64,000 nucleotides of DNA from Stutzerimonas urumqiensis (GTDB taxonomy: Bacteria > Pseudomonadota > Gammaproteobacteria > Pseudomonadales > Pseudomonadaceae): assembly GCF_003640395.1 (NCBI RefSeq), contig NZ_RBZQ01000001.1, forward strand, positions 124,001 through 188,000, written 5' to 3'. Positions 42,050 through 52,389 of this stretch are shown in pieces. The notes below the pieces were generated by a model, which had not been told where the DNA came from, searched no databases, and was given only the letters and a program-made list of their open reading frames with translations. The translations under genes and the position numbers were made by a program. Position 1 is the stretch's first letter. Each line of letters begins with the position of its first letter.

Positions 42050-43390
42050 ATGTCATTCAACATCGGTTTGAGCGGTATCAGGGCGGCCAACAGCGACCTG
42101 AACGTCACCGGCAACAACATCGCCAACGCCGGCACCGTCGGCTTCAAGCAGTCGCGCGCCGAATTCCAGGATATCTATGCGGCCTCGGTGCTGGGTACCG
42201 GCAGCAACCCGCAGGGCAGCGGCGTGCTGCTCGGTGCGGTCTCGCAGCTGCACAACCAGGGCACCATCGACTACACCGAGAACGCGCTGGACATGGCCAT
42301 CAACGGCAATGGCTTCTTCGTCACCAGCAACAACGGTGCGATTTCCTACACCCGTGCCGGTTATTTCGGGACGGACAAGGACGGCTTCGTGGTCGACAAC
42401 AACGGCTATCGCCTGCAGGGTTACTCGGTCGACGAGAACGGCCAGCTGCAAGCCGGCGTGATGAGTGACCTGCGTATCGAAAGCGCCAGCCAGGCGCCGC
42501 AGGCGACGTCCAAGATCACCCAGCCGTTCAACCTGAACTCGACGTTGAAGCTGTCGGCTACGTGGGAAGAGGCTTATAAAACATCACGGGACGGCGGAGG
42601 TGATGTGGACGCGGCTGAAGCGGCAGCGGCTGCTGCTGTGCGGGATGCCTTCGACCCGACAGATCCAACCACTTACCATTCGGGCACGTCGTTGGATGTC
42701 TACGATAGCCAAGGTAATCCGCATGTTCTTTCCCAGTACTTTGTTAAAACGGGCGATAACAAATGGGACATGCACATCCTAGTGGATGGACGGAATCCGA
42801 CTGACACTCCCGCAGGTTCGACGGCTTCTGCCGTATATGAGCTGGAATTCGATGGTGCCGGCCAGCTGTTCTCTAGTGCCCAAGGAGTCCCAACTGACGG
42901 TCTCGGCATTATCTCGATGGATTGGGCGCCCGTTAATGGCGCTGACAATGGCAGCTTCGAATTCGACCTCCGCGGCTCAACCCAATTCGCTTCGACGTTC
43001 TCAGTAACCAGCCGCGCCCAGGACGGTTACACCACGGGCCAGCTGTCCGGCCTGGAAATCGATGACACCGGCAACGTCTTCGCGCGCTACACCAACGGCC
43101 AGTCGCGCGTGCAGGGCCAGGTCGTGCTCGCCAACTTCGCCAATACACAGGGGCTGACGCCGATCGGCAAGACCTCCTGGGTGCAGTCGTCCGACTCGGG
43201 CGAGCCGGTGATCGGCACGCCGCGTTCCGGCACGCTGGGCGCCCTGCAGGCCGGTGCGCTGGAGGCGTCGAACGTCGACCTGTCGACCCAGCTCGTCAAC
43301 CTGATCGTCGCGCAGCGCAACTACCAGGCGAATGCGAAAACCATCGAGACCGAGAACGCGGTCACCCAGACCATCATCAACCTGCGTTAA
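42050..43390 (+). CDS. flgE: FlgE hook protein
   Basis: This 446-aa hook subunit has the N-terminal NNIANAGTVGFKQSRAEFQD, an FlgE D1 region and the C-terminal LVNLIVAQRNYQANAKTIET. The middle (about residues 165-320, bases 42540-43010) is visibly AT-richer and uses rarer codons than the flanks, as though this surface domain came by recombination. A terminator follows at 43458. Confidence 0.95.
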   Translation: MSFNIGLSGIRAANSDLNVTGNNIANAGTVGFKQSRAEFQDIYAASVLGTGSNPQGSGVLLGAVSQLHNQGTIDYTENALDMAINGNGFFVTSNNGAISYTRAGYFGTDKDGFVVDNNGYRLQGYSVDENGQLQAGVMSDLRIESASQAPQATSKITQPFNLNSTLKLSATWEEAYKTSRDGGGDVDAAEAAAAAAVRDAFDPTDPTTYHSGTSLDVYDSQGNPHVLSQYFVKTGDNKWDMHILVDGRNPTDTPAGSTASAVYELEFDGAGQLFSSAQGVPTDGLGIISMDWAPVNGADNGSFEFDLRGSTQFASTFSVTSRAQDGYTTGQLSGLEIDDTGNVFARYTNGQSRVQGQVVLANFANTQGLTPIGKTSWVQSSDSGEPVIGTPRSGTLGALQAGALEASNVDLSTQLVNLIVAQRNYQANAKTIETENAVTQTIINLR

Positions 43391-43457
43391 TACTGACCGA
43401 CCCTGGCGGCAAGGTGGTTGCCGCCGGCGGCAGTATCCCGCCACCACACTCTCCTTT

Positions 43458-43480
43458 AAGGCCCTTCGGGGCCTTTCTTT
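43458..43480 (+). terminator. Terminator of flgBCDE
   Basis: AAGGCCC/GGGGCCTT with a TTC loop is followed by TCTTTT. Confidence 0.75.
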
Positions 43481-43623
43481 TACCGGTTGAGCGACGTCTT
43501 GCCAGGCCTCGTCGAGCCACGCAGGCAAGTCAATCCGCCTTTTTTGTTCGTGGAAGGCCCGCCCTCGGGGCGATGCTTTGTGCCGCGGCGAGGGCGCGCA
43601 CAGGAGGTAGGCAGACGCCAGAG

Positions 43624-43690
43624 GTAGGAGCGACCTTGGTCGCGAATGGGATCAACGCCGGGGTTGCCGTCTTCGCGAGCGAGCTCCTAC
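43624..43690. repeat. REP-like inverted pair
   Basis: GTAGGAGCGACCTTGGTCGCGA (start at 43624) faces TCGCGAGCGAGCTCCTAC (end at 43690). The GTAGGAGC...GCTCCTAC units are the same type as those in the large array upstream of fliC. Confidence 0.7.
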
Positions 43691-43747
43691 GAAGCGGGGC
43701 ATCACGCCAGCCCCACCGTCGCGTTCCTTCCGCCTATTCTGGCCAGC

Positions 43748-43763
43748 TGGCATGGACCTTGCT
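43748..43763 (+). promoter_or_regulatory. Sigma-54 promoter of flgF operon
   Basis: TGGCATGGACCTTGCT: GG and GC are 10 bp apart, about 40 nt of leader before the flgF ATG. Confidence 0.82.
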
Positions 43764-43813
43764 GGATAGCCCTTACCTCACGGACAGCGTCAATCCCGTG
43801 GACAGGAGGACTG

Positions 43814-44554
43814 ATGGACAAAATGCTCTACGTGGCCATGACCGGCGCCAGCCAGAACACCCTGGCCCAGCGTGCGCATGCCAACAACCTGGCGAACATT
43901 TCCACCACTGGCTTTCGTCGTGACTTCGAGCAGGCTCGCTCGATGCAGGTATTCGGCGACAGTTTTCCGGCTCGGGTGTACGCCATGTCGGAGCGTCCGG
44001 GAACCGACTTCACCCCCGGCACCTTGCAGGAAACCGGGCGTGACCTGGACGTCGCCATCGATGGCGACGGCTGGATCGCCGTGCAGGCGCCCGACGGTGG
44101 CGAGGCCTATGTCCGGACCGGCAGCCTGAAGATCGATGCGCTCGGCATGTTGCGTACCGCCGAAGGCATGCCGGTGCTCGGCAACGGCGGGCCGATCGCC
44201 ATCCCGCCGGAAGAAAAGATCGAAGTCGGCGCCGACGGCACCCTTAGCATTCGCGCGCTGGGCGAAGACCCCAACGTGGTCGTCACGGTCGACCGGCTCA
44301 AGCTGGTCAACCCCGACCCGGCGCAGCTGGAGAAGGGCACCGACGGCCTCATCCGCATGAAGGACGGCCAGCCGGTCGAGGCCGATGCGCTGGTGCGCGT
44401 CACCTCCGGCTTCCTCGAGACCAGCAACGTCAATGCGGTTGCGGAGATGACGTCGATCCTGGCGCTGTCCCGCCAGTTCGAGCTGCACGTGAAGATGATG
44501 CGCACCGCCGAAGAAGATGCCGCGGCGGTGGCCCGCGTATTGCAGATGAGCTAA
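43814..44554 (+). CDS. flgF: FlgF proximal rod protein
   Basis: This 246-aa rod subunit uses the ATG at 43814 (MDKMLYVAMTGASQNTLAQR), with AGGAGG just upstream; the frame extended to 43646 is not coding. It has NNLANISTTGFRRDFEQARS and the C-terminal NAVAEMTSILALSRQFELHV. It heads flgFGHIJKL. Confidence 0.96.
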   Translation: MDKMLYVAMTGASQNTLAQRAHANNLANISTTGFRRDFEQARSMQVFGDSFPARVYAMSERPGTDFTPGTLQETGRDLDVAIDGDGWIAVQAPDGGEAYVRTGSLKIDALGMLRTAEGMPVLGNGGPIAIPPEEKIEVGADGTLSIRALGEDPNVVVTVDRLKLVNPDPAQLEKGTDGLIRMKDGQPVEADALVRVTSGFLETSNVNAVAEMTSILALSRQFELHVKMMRTAEEDAAAVARVLQMS

Positions 44555-44597
44555 CGACTAGCCCGTAGCGCCTGAGAAATGGCGCGAGGAGATAACC

Positions 44598-45383
44598 ATG
44601 CTTCCAGCCCTTTGGGTCAGCAAGACCGGTCTGTCCGCCCAGGACATGAACCTCACGACCATTTCCAACAACCTGGCCAACGTCTCGACCACTGGCTTCA
44701 AGCGCGATCGTGCCGAGTTCCAGGACCTGCTCTACCAGGTGCGTCGCCAGCCCGGTGCCAACTCGACCCAGGACAGCGAACTGCCGTCCGGCCTGCAGCT
44801 CGGTACCGGTGTGCGTATTGCCGGCACGCAGAAGATCTTCACCGCCGGCAGCCTGCAGACCACCGAGCAGCCGCTCGACATGGCCATCAACGGACGCGGC
44901 TTTTTCCAGGTGCTGATGCCCGACGGCACGGTTTCCTATACCCGCGACGGCAGCTTCCACATGAATGCCGACGGCCAGATCGTCACCTCCAACGGTTATG
45001 CGCTGGAGCCTGCGATCGTCGTGCCGCCGGAGACGCAATCCTTCACCGTGGGCGAGGACGGCACCGTCTCGGTCGTCACTCTCGGCCAGCCGGCGCCGCA
45101 GATCATCGGCAACCTGCAGACCGCCGACTTCATCAACCCGGCGGGCCTCCAGGCCATCGGCAACAACCTGTTCCTGGAAACCGCCGCCAGCGGCGCGCCC
45201 CAGGTCAGTACGCCCGGTCTGAATGGCCTGGGCACGGTGCTGCAAAACACCCTGGAGAATTCCAACGTCAGCGTCGTCGAGGAACTGGTGAACATGATCA
45301 CCACCCAGCGCGCCTACGAGATGAACTCCAAGGTGATTTCCACCGCCGACCAGATGCTGTCGTTCGTTACCCAGAATCTTTGA
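44598..45383 (+). CDS. flgG: FlgG distal rod protein
   Basis: This 261-aa distal rod subunit begins MLPALWVSKTGLSAQDMNLT, with NNLANVSTTGFKRDRAEFQD, LDMAINGRGFFQVLMPDGT and the C-terminal LVNMITTQRAYEMNSKVIS typical of FlgG. Its length is standard. It lies 43 nt after flgF and 39 nt before flgH. Confidence 0.97.
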   Translation: MLPALWVSKTGLSAQDMNLTTISNNLANVSTTGFKRDRAEFQDLLYQVRRQPGANSTQDSELPSGLQLGTGVRIAGTQKIFTAGSLQTTEQPLDMAINGRGFFQVLMPDGTVSYTRDGSFHMNADGQIVTSNGYALEPAIVVPPETQSFTVGEDGTVSVVTLGQPAPQIIGNLQTADFINPAGLQAIGNNLFLETAASGAPQVSTPGLNGLGTVLQNTLENSNVSVVEELVNMITTQRAYEMNSKVISTADQMLSFVTQNL

Positions 45384-45422
45384 TCCATCCCGCGCTTGAT
45401 TGCTGTGCGGCTTGAGGTGCTC

Positions 45423-46118
45423 ATGAACCGGTTGCTGTGTGTTTTCTCCCTGTTGTCCGCCGCGACCCTGGCCGGTTGCATGGCGCCCGCGCCCAAGCAG
45501 AACGATCCGTACTACGCGCCCGTTCTGCCGCGCACGCCGTTGCCGGCCACCCAGACCAACGGAGCCATCTACCAGGAAGGCTTCGGCATGACGCTGTACG
45601 ACGATCGCAAGGCCTTCCGCGTCGGCGACATCATCACCATCACGCTGAACGAGCGCACCCAGGCGAGCAAGAACGCCAACTCGCAGATATCCAAGGACAG
45701 CGAAGTGAACATGGGCCTGACCTCGTTGCTCGGCGGCGGCGTGTCGGCGGCCAACCCGCTGACCGGCGGCGAGCTGAACCTGGGCGCCCAGTTCGGCGGC
45801 AATCGGGAGTCCAGCGGCTCGGGGCAGGCAGGGCAGAGCAACAGCCTGTCCGGTTCGATCACCGTCACCGTCTCGGAAGTGCTGCCCAACGGCATCCTCG
45901 CCGTACGGGGCGAGAAGTGGCTGACGCTCAACACCGGCGACGAGCTGGTGCGCATTGCCGGCCTCGTGCGTTCCGACGACATCAGCACCGAGAACACCGT
46001 CTCCTCGACCCGCGTGGCCGACGCGCGCATCACCTATTCGGGCACCGGTGCCTTCGCCGACGCCAGCCAGCCGGGTTGGCTGAGCCGGTTCTTCGTCAGC
46101 CCGCTGTGGCCGTTCTAA
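45423..46118 (+). CDS. flgH: FlgH L-ring lipoprotein
   Basis: This 231-aa outer-membrane ring lipoprotein has the ATG at 45423 ([19 protein letters not shown]) with the LAGC lipobox. The conserved ring part ([20 protein letters not shown]) and the C-terminal [20 protein letters not shown] are present. flgI follows after 13 nt. Confidence 0.96.
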   Translation: MNRLLCVFSLLSAATLAGCMAPAPKQNDPYYAPVLPRTPLPATQTNGAIYQEGFGMTLYDDRKAFRVGDIITITLNERTQASKNANSQISKDSEVNMGLTSLLGGGVSAANPLTGGELNLGAQFGGNRESSGSGQAGQSNSLSGSITVTVSEVLPNGILAVRGEKWLTLNTGDELVRIAGLVRSDDISTENTVSSTRVADARITYSGTGAFADASQPGWLSRFFVSPLWPF

Positions 46119-46131
46119 GGGAGCGCACGCC

Positions 46132-47232
46132 ATGCTGAAGCACATCCTCGCCGCGCTTGGCCTGCTCATGCTGGCCGCGACCGCCCAGGCCGAACGCCTG
46201 AAGGACATCGCGACCATCAACGGCGTGCGCAGCAACCAGCTGATCGGCTACGGCCTGGTCGTCGGCCTCAACGGTACCGGCGACCAGACGACCCAGACGC
46301 CATTCACCGTGCAGACCTTCAAGAACATGATGGCGCAGTTCGGCATCAAGGTGCCGGAGGGCGGCAACATGCAGCTCAAGAACGTCGCGGCCGTGTCCAT
46401 CCATGCCGAGCTCCCGCCGTTCGCCAAGCCGGGCCAGACCATCGACATCACCATCTCGTCGATCGGTAACGCCAAGAGCCTGCGCGGCGGCAGCCTGCTG
46501 ATGTCGCCGCTGCGTGGCATCGACGGCAACGTCTACGCGATCGCCCAGGGCAACCTCGTGGTCGGCGGCTTCGACGCCGGTGGCGCCGATGGTTCGCGCA
46601 TCACCGTCAACGTTCCGTCGGCCGGCCGCATTCCCAATGGCGCGACGGTCGAGCGCGCGGTGCCGACGGGCCTGAACCAGGGCAACACCCTGACGCTGAA
46701 CCTCAACCGCCCGGACTTCACCACCGCCAAGAACATCGTCGACCAGATCAACGAACTGCTCGGCCCGCAGGTGGCCCAGGCGCTCGACGGCGGCTCGATC
46801 AGCGTCGCCGCGCCGCTGGACCCCAACCAGCGTGTCGACTACCTGTCGATCTTGGAGAACCTGGAAGTGGAAGTGGGTCAGGCCGTGGCCAAGGTCATCA
46901 TCAATTCGCGCACCGGCACTATCGTCATCGGACAGAACGTCCGCGTGCAGCCGGCCGCCGTCACCCACGGCAGCCTGACCGTGACCATCTCCGAAGACCC
47001 GATCGTCAGCCAGCCCAACCCGCTGTCCGACGGCGAGACCGTGGTCGTGCCCAACTCCAAGGTGAAGGCCGAAGAAGAGGCCAAGCCGATGTTCAAGTTC
47101 GGCCCCGGCACCACGCTCGATGAGATCGTGCGGGCCGTCAACCAGGTCGGCGCCGCACCCAGCGACCTCATGGCCATCCTCGAAGCCCTCAAGCAGGCCG
47201 GCGCGCTCCAGGCCGACCTGATCGTCATCTAA
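46132..47232 (+). CDS. flgI: FlgI P-ring protein
   Basis: This 366-aa periplasmic ring subunit has the signal peptide [40 protein letters not shown] and the C-terminal [20 protein letters not shown] are canonical. It needs FlgA (encoded at 37662-38414) for assembly. Its length and context are standard. Confidence 0.97.
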   Translation: MLKHILAALGLLMLAATAQAERLKDIATINGVRSNQLIGYGLVVGLNGTGDQTTQTPFTVQTFKNMMAQFGIKVPEGGNMQLKNVAAVSIHAELPPFAKPGQTIDITISSIGNAKSLRGGSLLMSPLRGIDGNVYAIAQGNLVVGGFDAGGADGSRITVNVPSAGRIPNGATVERAVPTGLNQGNTLTLNLNRPDFTTAKNIVDQINELLGPQVAQALDGGSISVAAPLDPNQRVDYLSILENLEVEVGQAVAKVIINSRTGTIVIGQNVRVQPAAVTHGSLTVTISEDPIVSQPNPLSDGETVVVPNSKVKAEEEAKPMFKFGPGTTLDEIVRAVNQVGAAPSDLMAILEALKQAGALQADLIVI

Positions 47233-47243
47233 GGGACAGACCG

Positions 47244-48431
47244 ATGAACAGCGCACTCGGAACCGCAAGCCGCGCCCTCGATTCGGGCAGCTACAGCGAC
47301 CTCAACCGCCTCAACCAGCTGAAGGTGGGGCCGGACCGTGACGGTGAGGAAAACGTCCGCAAGGTCGCGCAGGAATTCGAGTCGCTGTTCATGAACGAGA
47401 TGCTCAAGTCGATGCGGGCGGCCACCGACGTCATCGCCAAGGACAACCCGTTCAACAGCCAGGCCAGCAAGCAATACCAGGACATGTACGACCAGCAGCT
47501 GTCGGTCAGCCTGTCGAAGGAAGGCGGCGGCATCGGCCTGGCCGACGTGCTGGTGCGTCAGCTCAGCAAGCAGCAGGAAGCCGAGAGCCGGCCGAACCCC
47601 TTCGCACAGGTGCAGGACACTCAGGCCGCTGCCTGGCCGAAGAAGCCGCAGGCCGCGCTCGACGCACCGGTGCGTGACGACTCCAAGCTGCTCAACCAGC
47701 GGCGCCTGGCGCTGCCTGGCAAGCTGGCCGAGCGGCAGGTCGCCAACGTCGACGGGACCCGTCAGGCCGACGCCGCCGGTACGCCCGCCACGCCCGGCCA
47801 GCCGCTGGTCAACCTGGACTGGAAACCGGCGCAAGCCTTCCCCGCGCCCGTCGAGAAGCAGCTCGTGGTCAATGGCATCGACCCGACCGCACCGTCCGCG
47901 CCGGCCAAGACGCGCTTCGAATCGCCTGCCGAATTCATCGCCACCATGCTGCCGATGGCCGAGAAAGCCGCCAAGCGCCTGGGGGTCGAGGCTCGTTATC
48001 TGGTCGCCCAGGCCGCGCTCGAGACCGGCTGGGGCAAGTCCATGATCCGTCAGAAGGACGGCAGCAACAGCCACAACCTGTTCGGCATCAAGTCGACCGG
48101 CTGGAGCGGCGAATCGGCGCAGGTGATGACCACCGAGTACGTCAACGGCCAGGCACGCAAGGAGCGGGCGGGCTTCCGCGCCTACGACTCCTTCGAGCAG
48201 AGCTTCAACGATTTCGTGAATCTTCTGGAAAACAACGACCGCTATCGCGGCGCGCTGCAAGTGGCAAGCAACGGCGGCGATTCGGCGCAATTCGTGCGTG
48301 AATTGCAGCGCGCCGGCTACGCGACCGACCCGCAGTACGCCAACAAGATCAACCAGATCGCTCGCAAGGTGCAGGCCTACGAGACGATCGCCGCGGCCGA
48401 TACCGCGCCTACCACTCGCGCCAGGGGCTAA
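47244..48431 (+). CDS. flgJ: FlgJ rod cap and peptidoglycan hydrolase
   Basis: This 395-aa protein has an N-terminal rod-cap domain (EFESLFMNEMLKSMRAATDV) joined by a linker of about 130 residues (Pro/Ala-rich) to a C-terminal glucosaminidase (VEARYLVAQAALETGWGKSM, catalytic Glu; NNDRYRGAL). The dual-domain form is usual for beta/gammaproteobacteria. It cuts the cell wall for rod passage. Confidence 0.95.
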   Translation: MNSALGTASRALDSGSYSDLNRLNQLKVGPDRDGEENVRKVAQEFESLFMNEMLKSMRAATDVIAKDNPFNSQASKQYQDMYDQQLSVSLSKEGGGIGLADVLVRQLSKQQEAESRPNPFAQVQDTQAAAWPKKPQAALDAPVRDDSKLLNQRRLALPGKLAERQVANVDGTRQADAAGTPATPGQPLVNLDWKPAQAFPAPVEKQLVVNGIDPTAPSAPAKTRFESPAEFIATMLPMAEKAAKRLGVEARYLVAQAALETGWGKSMIRQKDGSNSHNLFGIKSTGWSGESAQVMTTEYVNGQARKERAGFRAYDSFEQSFNDFVNLLENNDRYRGALQVASNGGDSAQFVRELQRAGYATDPQYANKINQIARKVQAYETIAAADTAPTTRARG

Positions 48432-48434
48432 GAA

Positions 48435-50585
48435 ATGGGTGACTTACTCTCCATTGGCCTGTCCGGCCTGCGTACCACCCAGACGTCGCTGACCGTCACC
48501 GGCCACAACATCGCCAACGTCAACACGGCGGGGTTTTCCCGCCAGCAGGCCGTGCAGGCGACCAACGTGCCGCAGTACAGCGGTGCGGGGTTCATCGGCT
48601 CGGGCAGCCAGACGGTCGATGTGCGGCGGCTGGCCAGCGAATTCCTGACCGGCCAGCTGCGCACCGCCACGAGCGAGAACAGCGAGCTGCAGGCGTACAA
48701 GAGTCAGATATCCCAGCTCGACTCGTTGCTGTCGAACAGCACGACGGGGATTTCGCCAGCGATGCAGTCCTTCTTCGCCGCCTTGCAGACCGCCACGCAG
48801 GACCCGGCTTCGGTGCCGGCGCGCGAGGCCGTGCTGTCGCAGGCCGAAGGCCTGGCCAAGTCGTTCAACACGCTCTACGACCAGCTCGACCAGCAGAACA
48901 CCCTGATCAACCAGCAGCTCGGCGCCCTGAGCGGCGAGATCAACTCGCTCGCCGCCAGCGTGGCCGGCTACAACGAGGCGATCGCCAAGGCCAAGTCCAG
49001 CGGTGCCGAGCCGAACGACCTGATCGACGCTCGCGAAGAAGTCATCCGCAAGATGTCTGAGATGGTCGGCGTTCAGGTCGTGCCGCAGAACGACAGCTCG
49101 GTGAGCCTGTTCATCGGCACCGGCCAGCCGCTGGTCGTCGGTACCACCGCCTCGCGGCTCGAAGTCGCACCCGGCATCGACGACCCGTCGCGCTTCCAGG
49201 TGCAGCTCGCCTCCGGCAATACCACGCAGGTCATCACCAACTTCGTCTCGGGCGGAGAAATGGGCGGCCTGCTGGCCTACCGCGACACGGCGCTGGACAA
49301 GTCGTACAACACGCTCGGCCAGCTGGCGCTGACCATCAGCGACACGGTCAACCAGCAACTCGGGCAGGGCCTGGACCTCGCCGGTCGTGCCGGCAGCCGC
49401 CTGTTCGAGAACATCAACGAGGCGCAGGCGGCCGCGCTTCGCGTGTTGCCGCAACAGGGCAACAGTGGTTCGGCGAGCCCGGTGCTGAACATCACCGACA
49501 CCAGCCAGCTTGGGACGAGTGATTACCGGCTGGACTATGTGGGGGTGGATAGCTCAGGGAATCAAACCTTTACTGCGCGCCGGCTGAGCGATAACGCCCC
49601 GATAAATGTAAAGGCAGTAGAGAGCGGCGGGGCTTGGTCACTTAGTTTTTCTCAAGAGGTACCGAACGAAAAAACAGACGCTGTTGATCTTGTGGATCAA
49701 GGCTTCAAGGTAGTGCTCGATAAGCTGCCGAATCAGGGTGACCGCTTCATGCTGCAGCCGACTCGACGGGGCGCAGCCGAAATAGAGAGCACCCTCGAAC
49801 AGCCCGATCAGTTGGCCTTCGCTGGATCTGCGCGTGCCACAACCGGAGCGAATAACCGGGGCACCGGTGCGATTAGCCAGCCGGCCTTGGTGGGTGGTCC
49901 TTCGCCGATAAATACGACTTCGTTGAAAACCGCCTTTGGCAGTGGTGTGGCACTGAGTCCGGTATTCAGTGCGGACGGCAAGACCTATTCGCTCAACGTG
50001 CCTACAGGCTGGAAGTACGTTGATGACGAGGGGAAAATCGTGGGGACGCCAGCCGTGACCACTCCCCCAAAAGATGCAGTCTTCTCGAGCCCACAGTTCG
50101 CCTCGGGCAACAGCAACTCGGTCCGGCTGATTTACGATCCATCCGGTACATACGTTCCAGAGCAAGTTGTATTAGACACCGATTCGTACCAATACGAATT
50201 CACCCTAAGCGGCATCCCGCAAACCGGCGATACATTCACTCTCGGCTTTAACAACGACGCCGTCTCGGACAACCGCAACGCCCTGAACCTGACAGCGCTG
50301 CAAACCGCCCAGACCATCGGCGGCGGTGCCACCAAGGCCACCTACAACCAGGCGTACGGCGGCCTGGTCGAGCGAGTCGGCTCCCTGACGGCCCAGGTTC
50401 GCGTCAACAGCCAGGCCAGCGAGACGGTGCTCAAGCAATCGCAGGACAGCCGCGACTCCCTGGCGGGCGTCAACCTCGATGAAGAGGCGGCCAACCTGGT
50501 CAAGTTCCAGCAGTACTACAGCGCCTCGGCCCAGGTCATTCAAGTTGCCCGCACGCTGTTCGATACCCTGATCAACGCCTTTTAA
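48435..50585 (+). CDS. flgK: FlgK hook-filament junction protein
   Basis: This 716-aa HAP1 has N-terminal LLSIGLSGLRTTQTSLTVTG with NIANVNTAGFSRQQAVQATN and C-terminal LVKFQQYYSASAQVIQVART. Its length is near that of other pseudomonads. The central segment at 49510-50240 is visibly AT-richer and differs in codon use from both ends, the same pattern as in FlgE, FlgL and FliC. It is chaperoned by FlgN. Confidence 0.94.
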   Translation: MGDLLSIGLSGLRTTQTSLTVTGHNIANVNTAGFSRQQAVQATNVPQYSGAGFIGSGSQTVDVRRLASEFLTGQLRTATSENSELQAYKSQISQLDSLLSNSTTGISPAMQSFFAALQTATQDPASVPAREAVLSQAEGLAKSFNTLYDQLDQQNTLINQQLGALSGEINSLAASVAGYNEAIAKAKSSGAEPNDLIDAREEVIRKMSEMVGVQVVPQNDSSVSLFIGTGQPLVVGTTASRLEVAPGIDDPSRFQVQLASGNTTQVITNFVSGGEMGGLLAYRDTALDKSYNTLGQLALTISDTVNQQLGQGLDLAGRAGSRLFENINEAQAAALRVLPQQGNSGSASPVLNITDTSQLGTSDYRLDYVGVDSSGNQTFTARRLSDNAPINVKAVESGGAWSLSFSQEVPNEKTDAVDLVDQGFKVVLDKLPNQGDRFMLQPTRRGAAEIESTLEQPDQLAFAGSARATTGANNRGTGAISQPALVGGPSPINTTSLKTAFGSGVALSPVFSADGKTYSLNVPTGWKYVDDEGKIVGTPAVTTPPKDAVFSSPQFASGNSNSVRLIYDPSGTYVPEQVVLDTDSYQYEFTLSGIPQTGDTFTLGFNNDAVSDNRNALNLTALQTAQTIGGGATKATYNQAYGGLVERVGSLTAQVRVNSQASETVLKQSQDSRDSLAGVNLDEEAANLVKFQQYYSASAQVIQVARTLFDTLINAF

Positions 50586-50601
50586 ACAGAGAGCCTGAAT
50601 C

Positions 50602-52143
50602 ATGCGGATTTCTACCCTCCAGGCCTTCAATAACGGAGTCAGCGGCCTACAGCGCAACTACTCCGACGTGACCCGCACCCAGGAGCAGATCAGCACCGGC
50701 AAGCGCCTGCTCACCCCGGCGGACGACCCGGTCGCCTCCGTGCGCCTGCTGCAGCTCGGGCAGGAAGAGGCGATGAACGCCCAGTACAAGACCGGCATCA
50801 CCGCGGCGAAGAACAGCCTCACCGCTGAGGAAACGGTGCTGACGTCCGTCGGCAACGTCATGCAGCGCATTCGAGAGCTGGCGGTGCAGGCTGGCAACGG
50901 CGCGCTCGATGCTTCCGACAAGGACGCGATCGCCACCGAACTGGCGCAGCGCGAAACCGAATTGCTGAACCTGATGAACAGTCGCGATGCCAGCGGCAAA
51001 TACCTGTTCGCTGGGAGCATGGCCGACACCCAGCCCTTCGTTCGCAATGAAGACGGCACCTACACCTATAAGGGTGATGAAAGCCAGCGCCAGGTGCAGA
51101 TCGCGAGTAGCACCTACCTGGCGCTAAACGACAACGGCAAGGCGCTGTTTGACAACATGTTCGACGCCAACCGCGTTACTACGAGTAAGGTGCCTGGGCT
51201 TACGGATACGGGCAGCCGAATCTCCTTGGGACTGGTTCAGAACACGGCGGAGTATGACCAGGAGTTTCCGCACTTCGAACTGCCGGTTGATGGGGTGACG
51301 ATTAGCGTTGCAGCTGATGGTACTTATCAGGTGTTTGATTCGGCCGGTGACCTAATACCTTCGGACAGCGAAGAGGATCGAACCCTGAAAGACGATGCCG
51401 TAATGTTTGGGGGCGTGAGAGTAGAAGTAGCCGGCACGGGAAGTTTTAAGCTGCAGCCGGACCCGCAGAACCATGACAAAGCAACAGCGGTAGGAGACTT
51501 GAGTACTACCGTTTCCCCGGAAAAGCCTGGCATTGGCATCAAATTTCTATCGGAAAAAGACTACGTTCTATACGACCTTTCGAAGCCGCCAACCGATGAA
51601 GAATTCGATGCCCTGACATTACCGTTAACCGCGAAACCGGAATGGGCTCTTGGTACTGGCAAATTCGACGAAAACAGCCAGACGCCCGACTTCATCCTTC
51701 ACGCCGGTGTGAAGTTGCAGATCGATGGCACGCCCGAGGCAGGGGATAGCTTCGAGGTGCACAAGAACACGACCCAGGAAAAGACCAGCCTGCTCAACGT
51801 CGTGTCCGACCTGCGCAAAGCGCTCGAAACGGCCGAGGACACGCCCGAGGGCAGCCTGAAGATTCGGGATGCGACCGCCGTTGCCATCGCCAACCTCGAC
51901 ACGGCCAACGCGCAGGTATTGAGCGTGCAGGGCAAGATCGGCGCGCGCCTCAATGTCATCGAATCGACCGAAACCTTCGTGACGGACGTCAGCCTGGTCA
52001 ACAAGTCCGTCCAGTCCGAGCTGGAAGACCTGGACTACGCCGAGGCGTTGTCTCGGCTGTCGATGCAATCGACGATCCTCCAGGCCGCCCAGCAAAGCTA
52101 CGTGAAGATCAGCAGCCTGAACCTCTTCAGCTTCCTCAACTGA
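50602..52143 (+). CDS. flgL: FlgL hook-filament junction protein
   Basis: This 513-aa HAP3 has the N-terminal MRISTLQAFNNGVSGLQRNY with LTPADDPVASVRLLQLGQEE and the C-terminal DLDYAEALSRLSMQSTILQA. It is longer than the usual (about 440 aa) because of an AT-rich central region at about 51060-51660 that contrasts with the flanks. It is the last gene of flgFGHIJKL; the repeat block before fliC follows. Confidence 0.94.
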   Translation: MRISTLQAFNNGVSGLQRNYSDVTRTQEQISTGKRLLTPADDPVASVRLLQLGQEEAMNAQYKTGITAAKNSLTAEETVLTSVGNVMQRIRELAVQAGNGALDASDKDAIATELAQRETELLNLMNSRDASGKYLFAGSMADTQPFVRNEDGTYTYKGDESQRQVQIASSTYLALNDNGKALFDNMFDANRVTTSKVPGLTDTGSRISLGLVQNTAEYDQEFPHFELPVDGVTISVAADGTYQVFDSAGDLIPSDSEEDRTLKDDAVMFGGVRVEVAGTGSFKLQPDPQNHDKATAVGDLSTTVSPEKPGIGIKFLSEKDYVLYDLSKPPTDEEFDALTLPLTAKPEWALGTGKFDENSQTPDFILHAGVKLQIDGTPEAGDSFEVHKNTTQEKTSLLNVVSDLRKALETAEDTPEGSLKIRDATAVAIANLDTANAQVLSVQGKIGARLNVIESTETFVTDVSLVNKSVQSELEDLDYAEALSRLSMQSTILQAAQQSYVKISSLNLFSFLN

Positions 52144-52184
52144 CGGCGCCACCACCACGCGAAACCGTGCACAACCAGCGGCCC

Positions 52185-52214
52185 GTAGGGTGCATTCGCG
52201 AAGCAATGCACCGG
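52185..52214. repeat. Isolated copy of the GTAGGGTGCATTCG unit
   Basis: This is a 30-bp unit of the same sequence as the first 30 bp of each tandem repeat at 52678, 52931 and 53186; it starts GTAGGGTGCATTCG and ends AATGCACCGG, a near-palindrome. Confidence 0.7.
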
Positions 52215-52389
52215 TTTCACATCGGCGGCATCCTGTTGTGCCTTGCACGGCGCGAAATGTTTTTGTAGGAGCCTGGGGGACGCCTAGTCCTTGCGGGCGA
52301 TGCTCTTGTCTTTTGGCTTCGTGATCTGGTGTTTCGGACGCCGCGCTTTCCTCGGCCCGAACTACCGATTGCGCCTTGCACGGCGCGTC

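Larger units (their letters stand above)
43391..43813. other. Region between flgE and flgF with terminator, REP pair and promoter
   Basis: This holds 423 bp without a gene. It contains the flgE terminator (43458-43480), an inverted pair of REP-like units (43624-43690) and the sigma-54 promoter of flgF. A frame reading through it to flgF is a false extension. Confidence 0.7.
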
